Positions 13,817 through 21,735 of a DNA stretch of 41,470 nucleotides are shown here, one piece after another. Both the position numbers and the translations under genes were made by a program. The notes under the pieces are model-generated. The model saw only the letters and a list, made by a program, of their open reading frames with translations. It ran no database searches and had not been told where the DNA came from. Source of the DNA: Verrucomicrobiales bacterium. GTDB taxonomy: Bacteria > Verrucomicrobiota > Verrucomicrobiia > Limisphaerales > F1-80-MAGS106. Location of the stretch: contig SYMW01000252.1 in NCBI GenBank assembly GCA_005805305.1, positions 1-41,470 on the forward strand, given 5' to 3'. Position 1 is the first letter of the stretch. Every line of letters begins with the position of its first letter.

Positions 13817-14857
13817 CTAGGGCGCCGGGGGGGCGGGCCTGGGACGCGCATGGCGGGAAGCGGAATTATCAGCCGCAAAGATGATCTCGTGGGTCCTCAA
13901 GGCATGCGCGAGACTCGTCAAAGGCATTTCCTCATTTCGCTGAATGGCTTGGAAAAACGCCAAAAACTGAGCTTCATACGGATGATCGGAAACATCCCCG
14001 GAATCGAGCAACTTCATGGAGAGTTCACTCCACCGGTTCTTGTCCAATCCGCCAAGCTGTGAGCTGTACAGTTTATTATCCAGCAGTGTGCCTTCGCTCC
14101 CAATGAGGTGCACGCGGAAATAATAAGGCTGCAGGCAATCGATGACCGACGCCACTTTGCCGACTCTTCCGTCCTTGAACTTCAATATGGACACGCTCGA
14201 TGTGGGATATTCGTAGGAAGCAAAATCCGCGTTTTGGGAGTGGGAAGAATAGCTGCTGACCGCCTCAACTTCATGTCCCATGCAGAGCAGGAGCGCGTCC
14301 ATCGCGTGGCATCCGGCGGATAGGAGGCTGCTGCCTCCGGCCTCGCGTTTGATGTTCCACCGATATTGCCCGTACCATGGGCCGATCCCGTGGTAATAAT
14401 CCACTTCTCCGTAGTGGATCTTGCCCAGCAAGCCGCGGTCAATGATTGCCTTGACCGTCTTGAATTGGCTGCTGAAGCGGCATTCGAAACAAACGCAAGT
14501 TCTTACTTTTGCGGCAGCCACCGCGTTTTTGATCTCCACGCAGTCTTCCCAGGTCAACGCCAGGGGTTTTTCGATGATCAAATGCTTCCCGGCCTTGGCG
14601 GCCGCGATGGCGTGCCGGGCATGTTCCTGGGGATAGCTGCAAATGGATATGACGTGGATCTCCGGGTCTGACAGCATCGCTTCGAGATGATGATAACAAG
14701 TAACATCGCAGCCGTGCCGCTTGCTGACTTCCGTGGAATCCAATGGGCGCGAGGAGAAAATCGCCCGCACCCGGGCGTTCGGAGTCGCATTGATGGCCGC
14801 GATGTGCGCGCCTGCGACCCATCCATAGCCAATAATCCCGACATTCAGCTTTTTCAT
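13817..14857 (-). CDS. Gfo/Idh/MocA family oxidoreductase
   Basis: The 346-aa cytosolic protein has the N-terminal NAD(P)-binding Rossmann motif MKKLNVGIIGYGWVAGAHIAAINA and the family block HAIAAAKAGKHLIIEKPLALTWEDC, where the EKP lysine is the usual catalytic/cofactor-contact residue. The substrate half carries GGSSLLSAGCHAMDALL, the conserved region with the active-site His. Such enzymes oxidise or reduce sugars, inositols or related polyols; the substrate cannot be named here. No signal peptide is present, unlike the other two family members in the window. The last residues (ASRHARPRPAPPAP) end on a TAG that belongs to the CTAG terminus of the cloverleaf repeat, so the native C-terminus may have been altered. 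Confidence 0.9.
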   Translation of the reverse strand: MKKLNVGIIGYGWVAGAHIAAINATPNARVRAIFSSRPLDSTEVSKRHGCDVTCYHHLEAMLSDPEIHVISICSYPQEHARHAIAAAKAGKHLIIEKPLALTWEDCVEIKNAVAAAKVRTCVCFECRFSSQFKTVKAIIDRGLLGKIHYGEVDYYHGIGPWYGQYRWNIKREAGGSSLLSAGCHAMDALLLCMGHEVEAVSSYSSHSQNADFASYEYPTSSVSILKFKDGRVGKVASVIDCLQPYYFRVHLIGSEGTLLDNKLYSSQLGGLDKNRWSELSMKLLDSGDVSDHPYEAQFLAFFQAIQRNEEMPLTSLAHALRTHEIIFAADNSASRHARPRPAPPAP

Positions 14858-15130
14858 CGTAGGAAAGTGGATGAGTGAATGATCACGTCAGTGAACTCGA
14901 AAAGTCAACCTGGGAAGCGCTTTCGAACAGCCGTCAGCCGTCTCATTTTGGATTTTAATATGAGTTGACCAGACGGACCCGAGCGCATCGGGGTAGAGGG
15001 AATGGCGGTCTTTTCCCGTCGATTAAGGCCGGATCAACTCCCTTGACATCACCACATGGTTCCTTAGGCTGTGGAAAATCCGTTACCAGCGAAGGGCAGG
15101 ATCGTGAATTCTCACAGCATTGAGCCCGGA

Positions 15131-15895
15131 ATGAAACCTCGGCGAACCCGTTCGGCAAGGGGCTTCACTTTGATCGAGCTTTTGGTGGTGATTGCCATCA
15201 TCGCGATCCTCGCCGGAATGCTGCTCCCCTCGCTCGCGAAGGCCAAACAGAAAGGGCAGCACACGGTCTGCCTCAGCAATCTCAAGCAATTGGGCCTCGC
15301 CTTCCTGATGTACGTCGATGACAACAGGGACATCATGCCGTCCGCAGCTTCTCAAAATGCCTACGCCGCGAGAACGGAGGATTGGATTTACTGGAACATC
15401 AATGACCCGCGCATCGTCGGAGGCAACCGCGACCCCCAGCACGGCGCCATTACCCCTTACATCGCGCGCTTCAACACAAATTTATTTCGCTGTCCGGCGG
15501 ATCGGGATGTGGTCAAACGCCACATGGATTACATCAAAGCTCCCAAGTCGGGCAGACCCTACTTATACAGTTTCACGGCCGTAAGCCTCTTTGAGGGGGT
15601 GAATCATGGTATGACATCGCTCTACGCTGGCCCCAGTGATCCGCCGTTCCATTTCAAATTGACCGCGGCGCGAAATCCGTCCCAAAAATTGATGCTCGTC
15701 GAGGAAAATGGCGACACCAAAATCGGCGGCACGCCGGATGATGGCCGGTGGGTCCCTTCAGGCAGCATTCGTGACGGCAATATTTTGTCCCGCCGCCACA
15801 GCCGAAAAGGCAGTGTCGCCATCGCCGACGGCCATGTGGAGTCGATTCGGCCGGAGCAGAGCGCCCAGAAAGATTACTACGATGCCCTCTATTAG
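15131..15895 (+). CDS. Prepilin-type N-terminal methylation protein, H-X9-DG type
   Basis: The third orphan pseudopilin of the window. I chose the ATG at 15131, which gives an 11-residue leader [11 protein letters not shown] before [28 protein letters not shown]; the ORF track starts at a GTG at 15071. After the hydrophobic helix comes [24 protein letters not shown], shared with the other two copies, and the C-terminus has [12 protein letters not shown], an exact H-X9-DG motif. It would be processed by a prepilin peptidase and anchored in or secreted across the inner membrane. Its role is not known. It lies 59 bases before the DUF6807 gene and may share its transcript. Confidence 0.88.
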   Translation: MKPRRTRSARGFTLIELLVVIAIIAILAGMLLPSLAKAKQKGQHTVCLSNLKQLGLAFLMYVDDNRDIMPSAASQNAYAARTEDWIYWNINDPRIVGGNRDPQHGAITPYIARFNTNLFRCPADRDVVKRHMDYIKAPKSGRPYLYSFTAVSLFEGVNHGMTSLYAGPSDPPFHFKLTAARNPSQKLMLVEENGDTKIGGTPDDGRWVPSGSIRDGNILSRRHSRKGSVAIADGHVESIRPEQSAQKDYYDALY

Positions 15896-15954
15896 AGTTG
15901 GCGGGGCGCCGTTTGAATTTGACCCGCCGCGATTTCGGCTGATACTGCTTGACC

Positions 15955-16920
15955 ATGTCTCATTTGTTTAAATCAGCTCGCTGCATCCCATTTCTGGCGG
16001 CGCTCGGCTGCGCCGCGTGGAACCTCACGGCCGAGGTCGTCATCACCAGGGAGGGAGGCCGGCTGAAAGTTGAAATGGATGGAAAACTCTTCACCGAGTA
16101 CCACTTCAAGGACGTTTCAAGACCGTTTCTATATCCCATTTTTGGGCCCGGCGGCGCAAGAATGACCCGTGATTGGCCCATGGCCGAAAGCCCCAACGAG
16201 GAGCGGGACCATCCCCATCACAGATCCCTTTGGTTTTCCCACGGAGCGGCTAACGGGGTGGACTTTTGGTCCGAAGGCCAAAAGGCGGGAAAGACCATTC
16301 AGACGCAGCCAGCCGAAGTCAAGAACGGCAAGGAGCGCGGGATGATCCGGGCCAAGAACCAATGGGTCTCAAAAGAAGGAAAGACGATCGCCTCGGACGT
16401 CACGACCATGACGTTTCACCAGTCGCCAGCGGGCAAGTTCATTGATTACCACATCACGATCCGGCCCGTGGAAGGAGAATCGCTTGTGCTGGGCGACACC
16501 AAGGAAGGCACCATGGCCATCCGAATCGCCGAGACGATGCGGTTGAAAGGCAAAGTGGGCGGCGGGCACATCGTCAATAGCGAAGGAATCAAGGATGGAG
16601 AAACCTGGGGCAAACGCGCCGCATGGGTGGATTATTTCGGCCCCGTGGCCGGGAAAACCGTTGGGGTCGCCATCTTTGATCATCCCACAAACCCACGCCA
16701 TCCCACCTGGTGGCATGTTCGCGATTACGGTCTTTTCGCGGCCAATCCATTTGGAGTTCATGACTTTGAGAAGAAGCCCGCTGGAACCGGGGATTTTACG
16801 ATTCCAAAAGGCGGCGCCGCCACTTTTCAATATCGCTTTTACTTCCACGAGGGCGATGCATCGCAAGCCAAGGTGGGAGCGGAATTCAGTCGCTACGCTG
16901 CCGAGACACCAGCGCCGTGA
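15955..16920 (+). CDS. DUF6807 (PmoA-like) exported protein
   Basis: The 321-aa protein matches the family often labelled PmoA or DUF6807, common beside oxidoreductases in Planctomycetota and Verrucomicrobiota; the name derives from an old similarity and does not show methane oxidation. The ATG at 15955 is preferred over TTG at 15949. The signal peptide is MSHLFKSARCIPFLAALGCAAWNLTAE. Family blocks are FTEYHFKDVSRPFLYPIFGPGGARMTRDWPM, then ERDHPHHRSLWFSHGAANGVDFW (a His-rich patch) and HPTWWHVRDYGLFAANPFG near the end. The fold is expected to be a beta-sandwich related to sugar mutarotases, which suggests a carbohydrate role; that is inference. It is followed after 62 bases by a TAT-exported Gfo/Idh oxidoreductase. 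Confidence 0.85.
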   Translation: MSHLFKSARCIPFLAALGCAAWNLTAEVVITREGGRLKVEMDGKLFTEYHFKDVSRPFLYPIFGPGGARMTRDWPMAESPNEERDHPHHRSLWFSHGAANGVDFWSEGQKAGKTIQTQPAEVKNGKERGMIRAKNQWVSKEGKTIASDVTTMTFHQSPAGKFIDYHITIRPVEGESLVLGDTKEGTMAIRIAETMRLKGKVGGGHIVNSEGIKDGETWGKRAAWVDYFGPVAGKTVGVAIFDHPTNPRHPTWWHVRDYGLFAANPFGVHDFEKKPAGTGDFTIPKGGAATFQYRFYFHEGDASQAKVGAEFSRYAAETPAP

Positions 16921-16982
16921 CACACCACGAAGACTTCTCTATCATCCATCTCAACACCGAACCACCAACGATCGAATCCACT

Positions 16983-18425
16983 ATGAGCACACCCACACGA
17001 AGGCAATTTCTAAAAACTTCGGTCCTCGGCGCGTCAGCCCTGGCCTTCCCGGCGCCATCTTGGGCCCGCGTCATAGGAGCCAACGATGAAGTTCGAATGG
17101 CGGTTGTGGGCTTCAACGGCCAAGGCAAGGGCCACATCGAAGGCTTTCGCAAACTCCCTGGAGTGCGCGTCGTGGCGCTGTGCGATGTGGATAAAACAAT
17201 TCTGGAAAAGGAGGCCGCGAAGTTCCGGGAGCGCAGCGAATCGGTGGAAACCTACACCGACGTAAGAAAGCTGCTCGAAAACCCGAACATCGACGCCATC
17301 TCCATCGCGACTCCGAACCATTGGCACGCGTTGATCAGCATCTGGGCCTGCCAGGCAGGAAAGGATGTATACGTCGAGAAGCCCGTGTCGCATAACGTGT
17401 GGGAAGGCCGCCAAATCGTGGCGGCGGCGCGGAAATACAAACGAATCGTGCAAACGGGCACACAGAGCCGGTCCAACAAAGGCATGCGGGAGGCCATTCA
17501 ATTCCTTCATGACGGGGGGCTTGGCAAAATCAACCTCGCGCGAGGCCTCTGTTACAAGCGCCGGAAGAGCATCGGCAAGGTGCAGAGCCCGACCCCGATA
17601 CCCAGCTCCATCGACTATGATCTCTGGTGCGGGCCCGCTCCAAAAACCGAACTCATGCGCTCCAAGTTGCATTACGATTGGCATTGGGTGTGGCCCACTG
17701 GCAACGGGGACCTCGGGAATCAAGGAATCCACCAAATGGACCTTGCTCGATGGGCTCTTCGAGTGGATCACCTGGCGCCAAGAACATGGAGCGTGGGCGG
17801 TCGGCTGGGCTACGAAGACGACGGAACCACCCCCAATTCCCAGGTCATTTACCACGATTATCCCGGAGCGCCGCTGATTTTTGAAGTTCGCGGTCTTCCC
17901 GAGACGGCCGCGGTGGACAAGGTGGGCAAATACCGTGGCGCCGATGTCGGTCTCGTCATCGACTGCGCCAACGGCTACATGGTGATGCCGAGTTACGCCA
18001 GCGGATTGGCCTACGACAATAAAGGGGCTCTGATCAAGAAATTCGAGGGAAGCGGCGATCATCACGCCAATTTTATCAAGGCGGTGCGCAGTCGAAAAAC
18101 CAGCGATCTGAACGCCGACATTTTGGAGGGCCACCTCTCGAGCGCTTTGTGCCACACGGGCAACATTTCGTACCGGCTCGGCGCCAAAACGTCGCCGGGC
18201 TTGATTCTTGAGCAAATCAAGGGCATGCCGGAGTTCGCCGAAGCCTTTGGGAGACTGATGGAGCACATCGCGGTCAACGGGATTAATATGCACACAGACC
18301 AGCTCACCCTTGGCGAACCGTTGGAGATGAACACGAAAGCGGAGAGATTCAAAGGCAATGTGAAGGCCAACGACTTGCTCTCGCGGGACTACAGGGCGCC
18401 GTTCGTCGTTCCCTCCAAAGTTTAG
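16983..18425 (+). CDS. TAT-exported Gfo/Idh/MocA family oxidoreductase
   Basis: The 480-aa protein begins MSTPTRRQFLKTSVLGASALAFPAPSWA, a twin-arginine signal (RRQFLK), so it should be folded with its cofactor before export to the periplasm. The ATG at 16983 is chosen because it starts this signal; the ORF track begins 66 bases earlier. The Rossmann motif is MAVVGFNGQGKGHI, and the conserved block AISIATPNHWHALISIWACQAGKDVYVEKPVSHN carries the EKP motif. The C-terminal half has the DLGNQGIHQMDLARWAL block usual in this exported subgroup. The substrate is probably a sugar derivative. It forms a pair with the upstream DUF6807 gene and is followed by a strong terminator. Confidence 0.92.
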   Translation: MSTPTRRQFLKTSVLGASALAFPAPSWARVIGANDEVRMAVVGFNGQGKGHIEGFRKLPGVRVVALCDVDKTILEKEAAKFRERSESVETYTDVRKLLENPNIDAISIATPNHWHALISIWACQAGKDVYVEKPVSHNVWEGRQIVAAARKYKRIVQTGTQSRSNKGMREAIQFLHDGGLGKINLARGLCYKRRKSIGKVQSPTPIPSSIDYDLWCGPAPKTELMRSKLHYDWHWVWPTGNGDLGNQGIHQMDLARWALRVDHLAPRTWSVGGRLGYEDDGTTPNSQVIYHDYPGAPLIFEVRGLPETAAVDKVGKYRGADVGLVIDCANGYMVMPSYASGLAYDNKGALIKKFEGSGDHHANFIKAVRSRKTSDLNADILEGHLSSALCHTGNISYRLGAKTSPGLILEQIKGMPEFAEAFGRLMEHIAVNGINMHTDQLTLGEPLEMNTKAERFKGNVKANDLLSRDYRAPFVVPSKV

Positions 18426-18452
18426 GACCCCGGTCTTCATCAAACACACGTG

Positions 18453-18484
18453 ATAGGACGCGTTCATTCGCGTCCTATTTTTTT
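18453..18484 (+). terminator. Rho-independent terminator
   Basis: ATAGGACGCG (18453-18462) and CGCGTCCTAT (18469-18478) form a perfect 10-bp stem with a six-base loop, followed by a run of T. It ends the DUF6807-oxidoreductase unit, and the next gene starts three bases after the T-run. Confidence 0.92.
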
Positions 18485-18486
18485 CG

Positions 18487-19380
18487 ATGCACCGCGCCCG
18501 GCTGATTGAGAATCTGGACCTCCCCGAGTTGGCGCCCTACCTGACGATGCGTCGCATGGAGGAACACCGCAAGGAAGGCCTGTTCGTCGCCGAAGGGGAC
18601 AAGGTGGTGCATCGGCTGATCCGGAGCCATTTCGGAATCCAATCATTGCTGGTTCTGCCAGAACGCTCGGCCGAATTCCAGGAGGCGCTTCTGATCCGGA
18701 ACGAGACGGTTCCCGTCTACGTGGCCGCCAAGCATGTGTTGGAGGATCTCACTGGCTATGCGATGTATCAAGGCGTGCTCGCGATCGGCCTCGTCCCTCC
18801 CTCCGCGGAATTGGCTGGCTTGATCGCCGCGTCGATGCCCGCTCCCCTCTTCGCGGCTCTGGAGGGAATCGCCAATTCCGAAAACGTGGGAGCCCTGGTT
18901 CGCAGCGCGGCGGCGTTCGGCCTCGACGGACTGATCGTGGGAGAAACATGCTGCAGCCCCTACCTCCGGCGCGCGGTTCGAAACTCAATGGGTGGCATCT
19001 TTAAGCTGTCCGTGGTGGAGAGCTGCAATCTCATGGATTCCTTGAGGCTGCTCAAATCTTGCGGGATCCAGTGCGTGGCCGCGCATCCGGGAGCGAGAAC
19101 GAAACCCCTCGAAGAGGTGGATCTGAAATTAGGGACCTGCCTGGTTCTAGGGAACGAAGGCGGCGGTCTCACAGAGGCAACGCTCGACCTCTGCGACTGC
19201 CATGCCTCCATCCCGATGAGCAACGGCATAGACTCCCTGAACGTCGCCGGCGCCGCCGCGGTTGGTTTCTACGAAGCCGACCGGCAGAGGCGCATCGCCA
19301 AAGCCGGTGACGGACGAATTCATCGGAATGTGAACTTGAACCTCATCGCTCATGCCACAGCCTCTCCCGAGAATCGCTGA
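18487..19380 (+). CDS. TrmH/SpoU family RNA 2'-O-methyltransferase
   Basis: This 297-aa enzyme should transfer a methyl group from SAM to a ribose 2'-OH of rRNA or tRNA in the cytoplasm. The SPOUT trefoil-knot motifs are all present: motif 1 LEGIANSENVGALVRSAAAFG with the catalytic-type Asn/Arg, motif 2 CLVLGNEGGGLTEATLD, and motif 3 ASIPMSNGIDSLNVAGAAAVGFYE. The N-terminal 100 residues form the small substrate-binding domain (RRMEEHRKEGLFVAEGDKVVHRLI), as in RlmB/TrmH relatives. The exact target is undetermined. The gene starts three bases after a terminator, so it needs its own promoter or read-through, and its 3' end overlaps the ApbE gene by 29 bases. Confidence 0.92.
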   Translation: MHRARLIENLDLPELAPYLTMRRMEEHRKEGLFVAEGDKVVHRLIRSHFGIQSLLVLPERSAEFQEALLIRNETVPVYVAAKHVLEDLTGYAMYQGVLAIGLVPPSAELAGLIAASMPAPLFAALEGIANSENVGALVRSAAAFGLDGLIVGETCCSPYLRRAVRNSMGGIFKLSVVESCNLMDSLRLLKSCGIQCVAAHPGARTKPLEEVDLKLGTCLVLGNEGGGLTEATLDLCDCHASIPMSNGIDSLNVAGAAAVGFYEADRQRRIAKAGDGRIHRNVNLNLIAHATASPENR

Positions 19381-20419
19381 CGCCATTCTTCTCTCGCTGC
19401 TGTTCCATTTTTCAACCGGCAACGCGGGCGCCGCGCCGGCATTGGAACGGTTTGAATTCTCGAAACCGCAGATGGGAGCGCCGTTCAGAATAGTCCTCTA
19501 CGCGGAAGGGAAAGAGCGCGCGGAAAAAGCTGCGGCCAGGGCATTCGAGAGGGTGGAAGCACTCAATCAAATTCTCAGCGACTACGAATACGACAGCGAA
19601 TTGAGCGCTCTCTCGAGAAGCTCCGGCTCCGGCCAGGCTATCGCGGTCAGCAAGGAGCTGTGGCATGTGTTGTGCCGCTCTCAAGAATTGGCCCTGGAAA
19701 CAGCCGGCGCTTTCGACATCACGGTCGGCCCTTACACGAGCCTTTGGCGGAAATCCCGTCGAGAACGCAAGCTGCCAGATCCAGCACTGATGACCGAGTT
19801 GAAGGCATGCGTTGGTTTCCATTTGCTGGCGCTGGACCGGAAGAAACGCAGTGCTTTGCTCAAAGCGCCTCGAATGCGGCTGGACCTTGGCGGCATCGCA
19901 AAAGGATACGTGGTGGACCAGGCGCTGCTCACGCTGAAAAACGAGGGGATTCGATCGGCCTTGGTCGCCGCGGCGGGAGATTTGGCCGTCAGCGCCGCGC
20001 CTCCAGGCAGGCATGGTTGGGAGGTCGCCATGAGCCAGCACGATCTCGTAAAGCCTCCTTCAAGCGAGATCGTGACCATCAAGAACCAAGCGATGGCGAC
20101 GTCAGGCGATCTTTTTCAATATGTGGAGATCGACGGGATACGTTACTCCCATATCCTCAATCCAAAAACGGGCGTCGGCCTCAAGGATCACAGTCTAGTC
20201 ACCGTGATCGCCAAGGACTGCATCACGGCGGATGGTTGGGCGACTGCGATCAGTGTCCTGGGCCCCAAACCAGGGGTTGCCGCGGCGGAGAAGCATGGCG
20301 GATTGGCGGCGTGCGTTCTCGCGAAGGAAGGAGGTTTGATTCAGACCGCCAAATCCAAGCGATTTGATAGATTCTTGAGACAAAGCAGACGTTCGGCGGG
20401 GCACCAAGACCTGTTCTAA
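19352..20419 (+). CDS. apbE: FAD:protein FMN transferase (ApbE)
   Basis: The 355-aa protein should attach FMN covalently to Thr/Ser of target flavoproteins, using FAD and Mg2+, outside the cytoplasmic membrane. The signal region MPQPLPRIADAILLSLLFHFSTGNAGAAPALE precedes FEFSKPQMGAPFRIVLYA. Family motifs are LNQILSDYEYDSELSAL, then GAFDITVGPYTSLWR, LDLGGIAKGYVVDQAL (the FAD-binding GGIAKG block), AAAGDLAVSA, SGDLFQYVEIDGIRYSHILNPKTG and the metal-binding C-terminal ITADGWATAISVLG. Length is normal. It overlaps the methyltransferase gene by 29 bases. No flavoprotein target such as Nqr/Rnf is seen in this window. Identification is secure. Confidence 0.94.
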   Translation: MPQPLPRIADAILLSLLFHFSTGNAGAAPALERFEFSKPQMGAPFRIVLYAEGKERAEKAAARAFERVEALNQILSDYEYDSELSALSRSSGSGQAIAVSKELWHVLCRSQELALETAGAFDITVGPYTSLWRKSRRERKLPDPALMTELKACVGFHLLALDRKKRSALLKAPRMRLDLGGIAKGYVVDQALLTLKNEGIRSALVAAAGDLAVSAAPPGRHGWEVAMSQHDLVKPPSSEIVTIKNQAMATSGDLFQYVEIDGIRYSHILNPKTGVGLKDHSLVTVIAKDCITADGWATAISVLGPKPGVAAAEKHGGLAACVLAKEGGLIQTAKSKRFDRFLRQSRRSAGHQDLF

Positions 20420-20446
20420 GCATGGCTGGGTTTGCACCCGTTCTAG

Positions 20447-20482
20447 CCCTTACTACCGGAAAAGGCGAGAAGAGGGACACTT
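20447..20482. repeat. 36-bp direct repeat, left copy
   Basis: CCCTTACTACCGGAAAAGGCGAGAAGAGGGACACTT matches 21460-21495 at 32 of 36 positions. CCCT and AGGG inside it can pair; in the other copy this becomes CCCC and GGGG, a paired change that keeps the stem. The two copies bracket the toxin-antitoxin region. Confidence 0.75.
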
Positions 20483-20541
20483 AAAATCGCCCCGATCCAT
20501 CTGCTCGGGCAGGGATAATCCTTGATGAACACTTGAGCCTT

Positions 20542-20976
20542 TTAGTTGCCCGTTGGTTTGAGTTTCGTGAACGGATTGATGAGCCGCACGCCCGTATTTC
20601 TAAACCCGTCCTGGTCGCGGCTGACGACACTCAGATCATGTACCAGCGCCGTTGCCGCCAGACAGGCATCGAGGAGTGGTACCGGTTGCCGCAAGCCGAG
20701 CCGACCCCACTCGTCGGCAACGCGTTCATCGACAGGCAAGATACGGTCGGCGAACTCCGTCGAAAGGCTCTGCAGCTATTTCTCCAAGGCCCGTGCCTGG
20801 TTCTGGTCGCGAATCCGAATCCGCTCAATACCACGGCGAATCTCCCCCAGCACCATCTCGCTCACAGAAAGCTCCTGGGCGACCGTGTGTTCAATCCAGT
20901 CGCGGACGCCGGGATCACATCGGTTCCTTTTGCGCAGTTCACTCAGGACGTTCATGTCGAGCAGGAATCCGCTCAT
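20542..20976 (-). pseudogene. PIN-domain (VapC-type) toxin interrupted by an in-frame amber codon
   Basis: Read through, this is a 144-codon PIN-domain ribonuclease-type toxin: MSGFLLDMNVLSELRKRN carries the first conserved Asp, LSVSEMVLGEIRRGIE the conserved Glu, and after the break VPLLDACLAATALVHDLSVVSRDQDGF the remaining acidic residues. A TAG at 20776-20778 (ALEK-stop-LQSLSTEF) splits it in the same frame. A one-base change from TGG (Trp) would restore it and suits the position in related proteins. Everything else is intact, so the mutation looks recent, or the codon may be suppressed. It overlaps its antitoxin by ATGA. The ORF track shows only two fragments. Confidence 0.85.
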
Positions 20977-21209
20977 AGCTCAACGGGTCGGTCGATCTGC
21001 GGTTCGCGCTCGAAATCCCGGTCCTCGCCCACGTTCGGCATCTGTGAGAGATACTCCCTGAACGACGGCTTCTTCCCCGCCTTTCCAAGCAACGACTCCC
21101 GTAGGATCCGCCGATGCTCCTCTTCCATCGAAACCCCATGGGCACCGGCCTGTTGTTTCAGTTTCTTGACGACCTTTTCCTCGATTTGTCTGACAATGAG
21201 TTGTGCCAT
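20973..21209 (-). CDS. FitA/VapB-like antitoxin (Arc/ribbon-helix-helix type)
   Basis: The 78-aa protein begins MAQLIVRQIEEKVVKKLKQQAGAHGVSMEEEHRRILRESLL, the pattern of FitA-type antitoxins: a ribbon strand (QLIVRQI) for DNA binding followed by two helices that dimerise. The acidic, flexible C-terminus (FREYLSQMPNVGEDRDFEREPQIDRPVEL) should wrap the toxin active site. It is expected to repress its own promoter together with the toxin. It precedes and overlaps the PIN toxin by four bases, the standard order. Since the toxin is interrupted, this antitoxin may now be orphaned. Assignment rests on sequence pattern and gene context, which agree well. Confidence 0.88.
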   Translation of the reverse strand: MAQLIVRQIEEKVVKKLKQQAGAHGVSMEEEHRRILRESLLGKAGKKPSFREYLSQMPNVGEDRDFEREPQIDRPVEL

Positions 21210-21328
21210 AGCTCTTCAATTTCGGTTCTGCTATCAATGCTGGCACCAACGCTCATTAAGGGAAGAACGAAGTTCCACAAGCCGGCACGAACCGTGCGTT
21301 CATCCTTAAAATGGCGGTTGATCATATC

Positions 21329-21407
21329 GAAGATCTCAAAAGCCTGGATGAGAAAATCTTGACGAAGAGGAAGGCATATCCCTGGTGGATCTGATGAGTG
21401 ATTCGGA
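21329..21407 (-). repeat. Dispersed core repeat F1
   Basis: Read on the minus strand: CCGAATCACTCATCAGATCC, then ACCAGGGATATGCC and TTCCTCTTCGTCAAG, ending CATCCAGGCTTTTGAGATCTTCG. It matches F2 (22809-22888) and F3 (32553-32634) nearly end to end. The central CAGATCCAC..GGATATGC part is also the core of palindromes A-C. Confidence 0.8.
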
Positions 21408-21459
21408 ATCAGGAGCAACTTTCATGGTTGTGTTTCATCGCTGAGTTTGGACATTCTAC

Positions 21460-21495
21460 CCCCTACTACCGGAAAGGACGAGAAGGGGGACACTT
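21460..21495. repeat. 36-bp direct repeat, right copy
   Basis: CCCCTACTACCGGAAAGGACGAGAAGGGGGACACTT is the partner of 20447-20482. The CCCC/GGGG stem replaces CCCT/AGGG of the left copy. Confidence 0.75.
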
Positions 21496-21735
21496 GGATT
21501 TGGCCTAAGCCTATGGACTCCGCGTTTGTATTTCCGTGTGAGCAATTCCCCGGCCCGCGGCTGTGGCCGAGGGCTCAGCCGCAGAAATGGGATTCGCGTG
21601 GATGAGGTTTAAGATTTCCCCCAACCCTCTCGATCGATCACGGCCTACGGCTAGGTTTCACCGTAGCCGGGTTCCTTTAGGACGCTTCAAGTCCTTGGCT
21701 CCATCATGAGTTGTGGGGATTCACGAGTGCTCGAA

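Larger units (their letters stand above)
13542..13820. repeat. Composite cloverleaf: outer inverted repeat enclosing two hairpins
   Basis: Outer arms CTAGTGTGCCGTTCACGAAT... (13542-13575) and ...ATTCGTGAACGGCACACTAG (13787-13820) pair at 31 of 34 positions. Between them are hairpin A (13575-13677) and hairpin B (13695-13776). The structure begins and ends in CTAG. GGCGCC occurs shortly before the left end and immediately after the right end and could be a target duplication, though it is itself a palindrome. The CTAG at 13817 supplies the stop codon of the adjacent oxidoreductase. Confidence 0.8.
21210..21735. other. Intergenic region with repeats, no gene
   Basis: This 526-base stretch lies between the antitoxin start and the end of the Calx-beta pseudogene. 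It contains core repeat F1 (21329-21407), the right 36-bp direct repeat (21460-21495) and a hairpin GCGGCTG/CAGCCGC (21557-21582). The 86-codon minus ORF crossing it reads through F1 and has no family motif. The toxin-antitoxin promoter should lie between 21210 and 21330; no consensus was recognised. Confidence 0.6.

Noticed and set aside
13542-13820. Integron attC sites or a CRISPR array as the explanation for the hairpins
   Set aside because: No GTTRRRY/RYYYAAC boxes at the expected ends, no integrase gene, no regularly spaced identical repeats with unique spacers and no cas genes.
13466-13878. Several ORFs of 66-87 codons across the cloverleaf
   Set aside because: They read through inverted repeats, have no family motif or ribosome binding site, and share residues only because the repeat cores are similar DNA.
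15955-16920. Methane monooxygenase PmoA
   Set aside because: The PmoA label of this family is historical; the protein is a soluble exported protein without membrane helices beyond the signal.
21158-21418. 86-codon minus ORF containing repeat F1
   Set aside because: Similar peptide stretches at F2 and F3 follow from DNA similarity; differences are mostly non-synonymous and the ORF overlaps the antitoxin gene.
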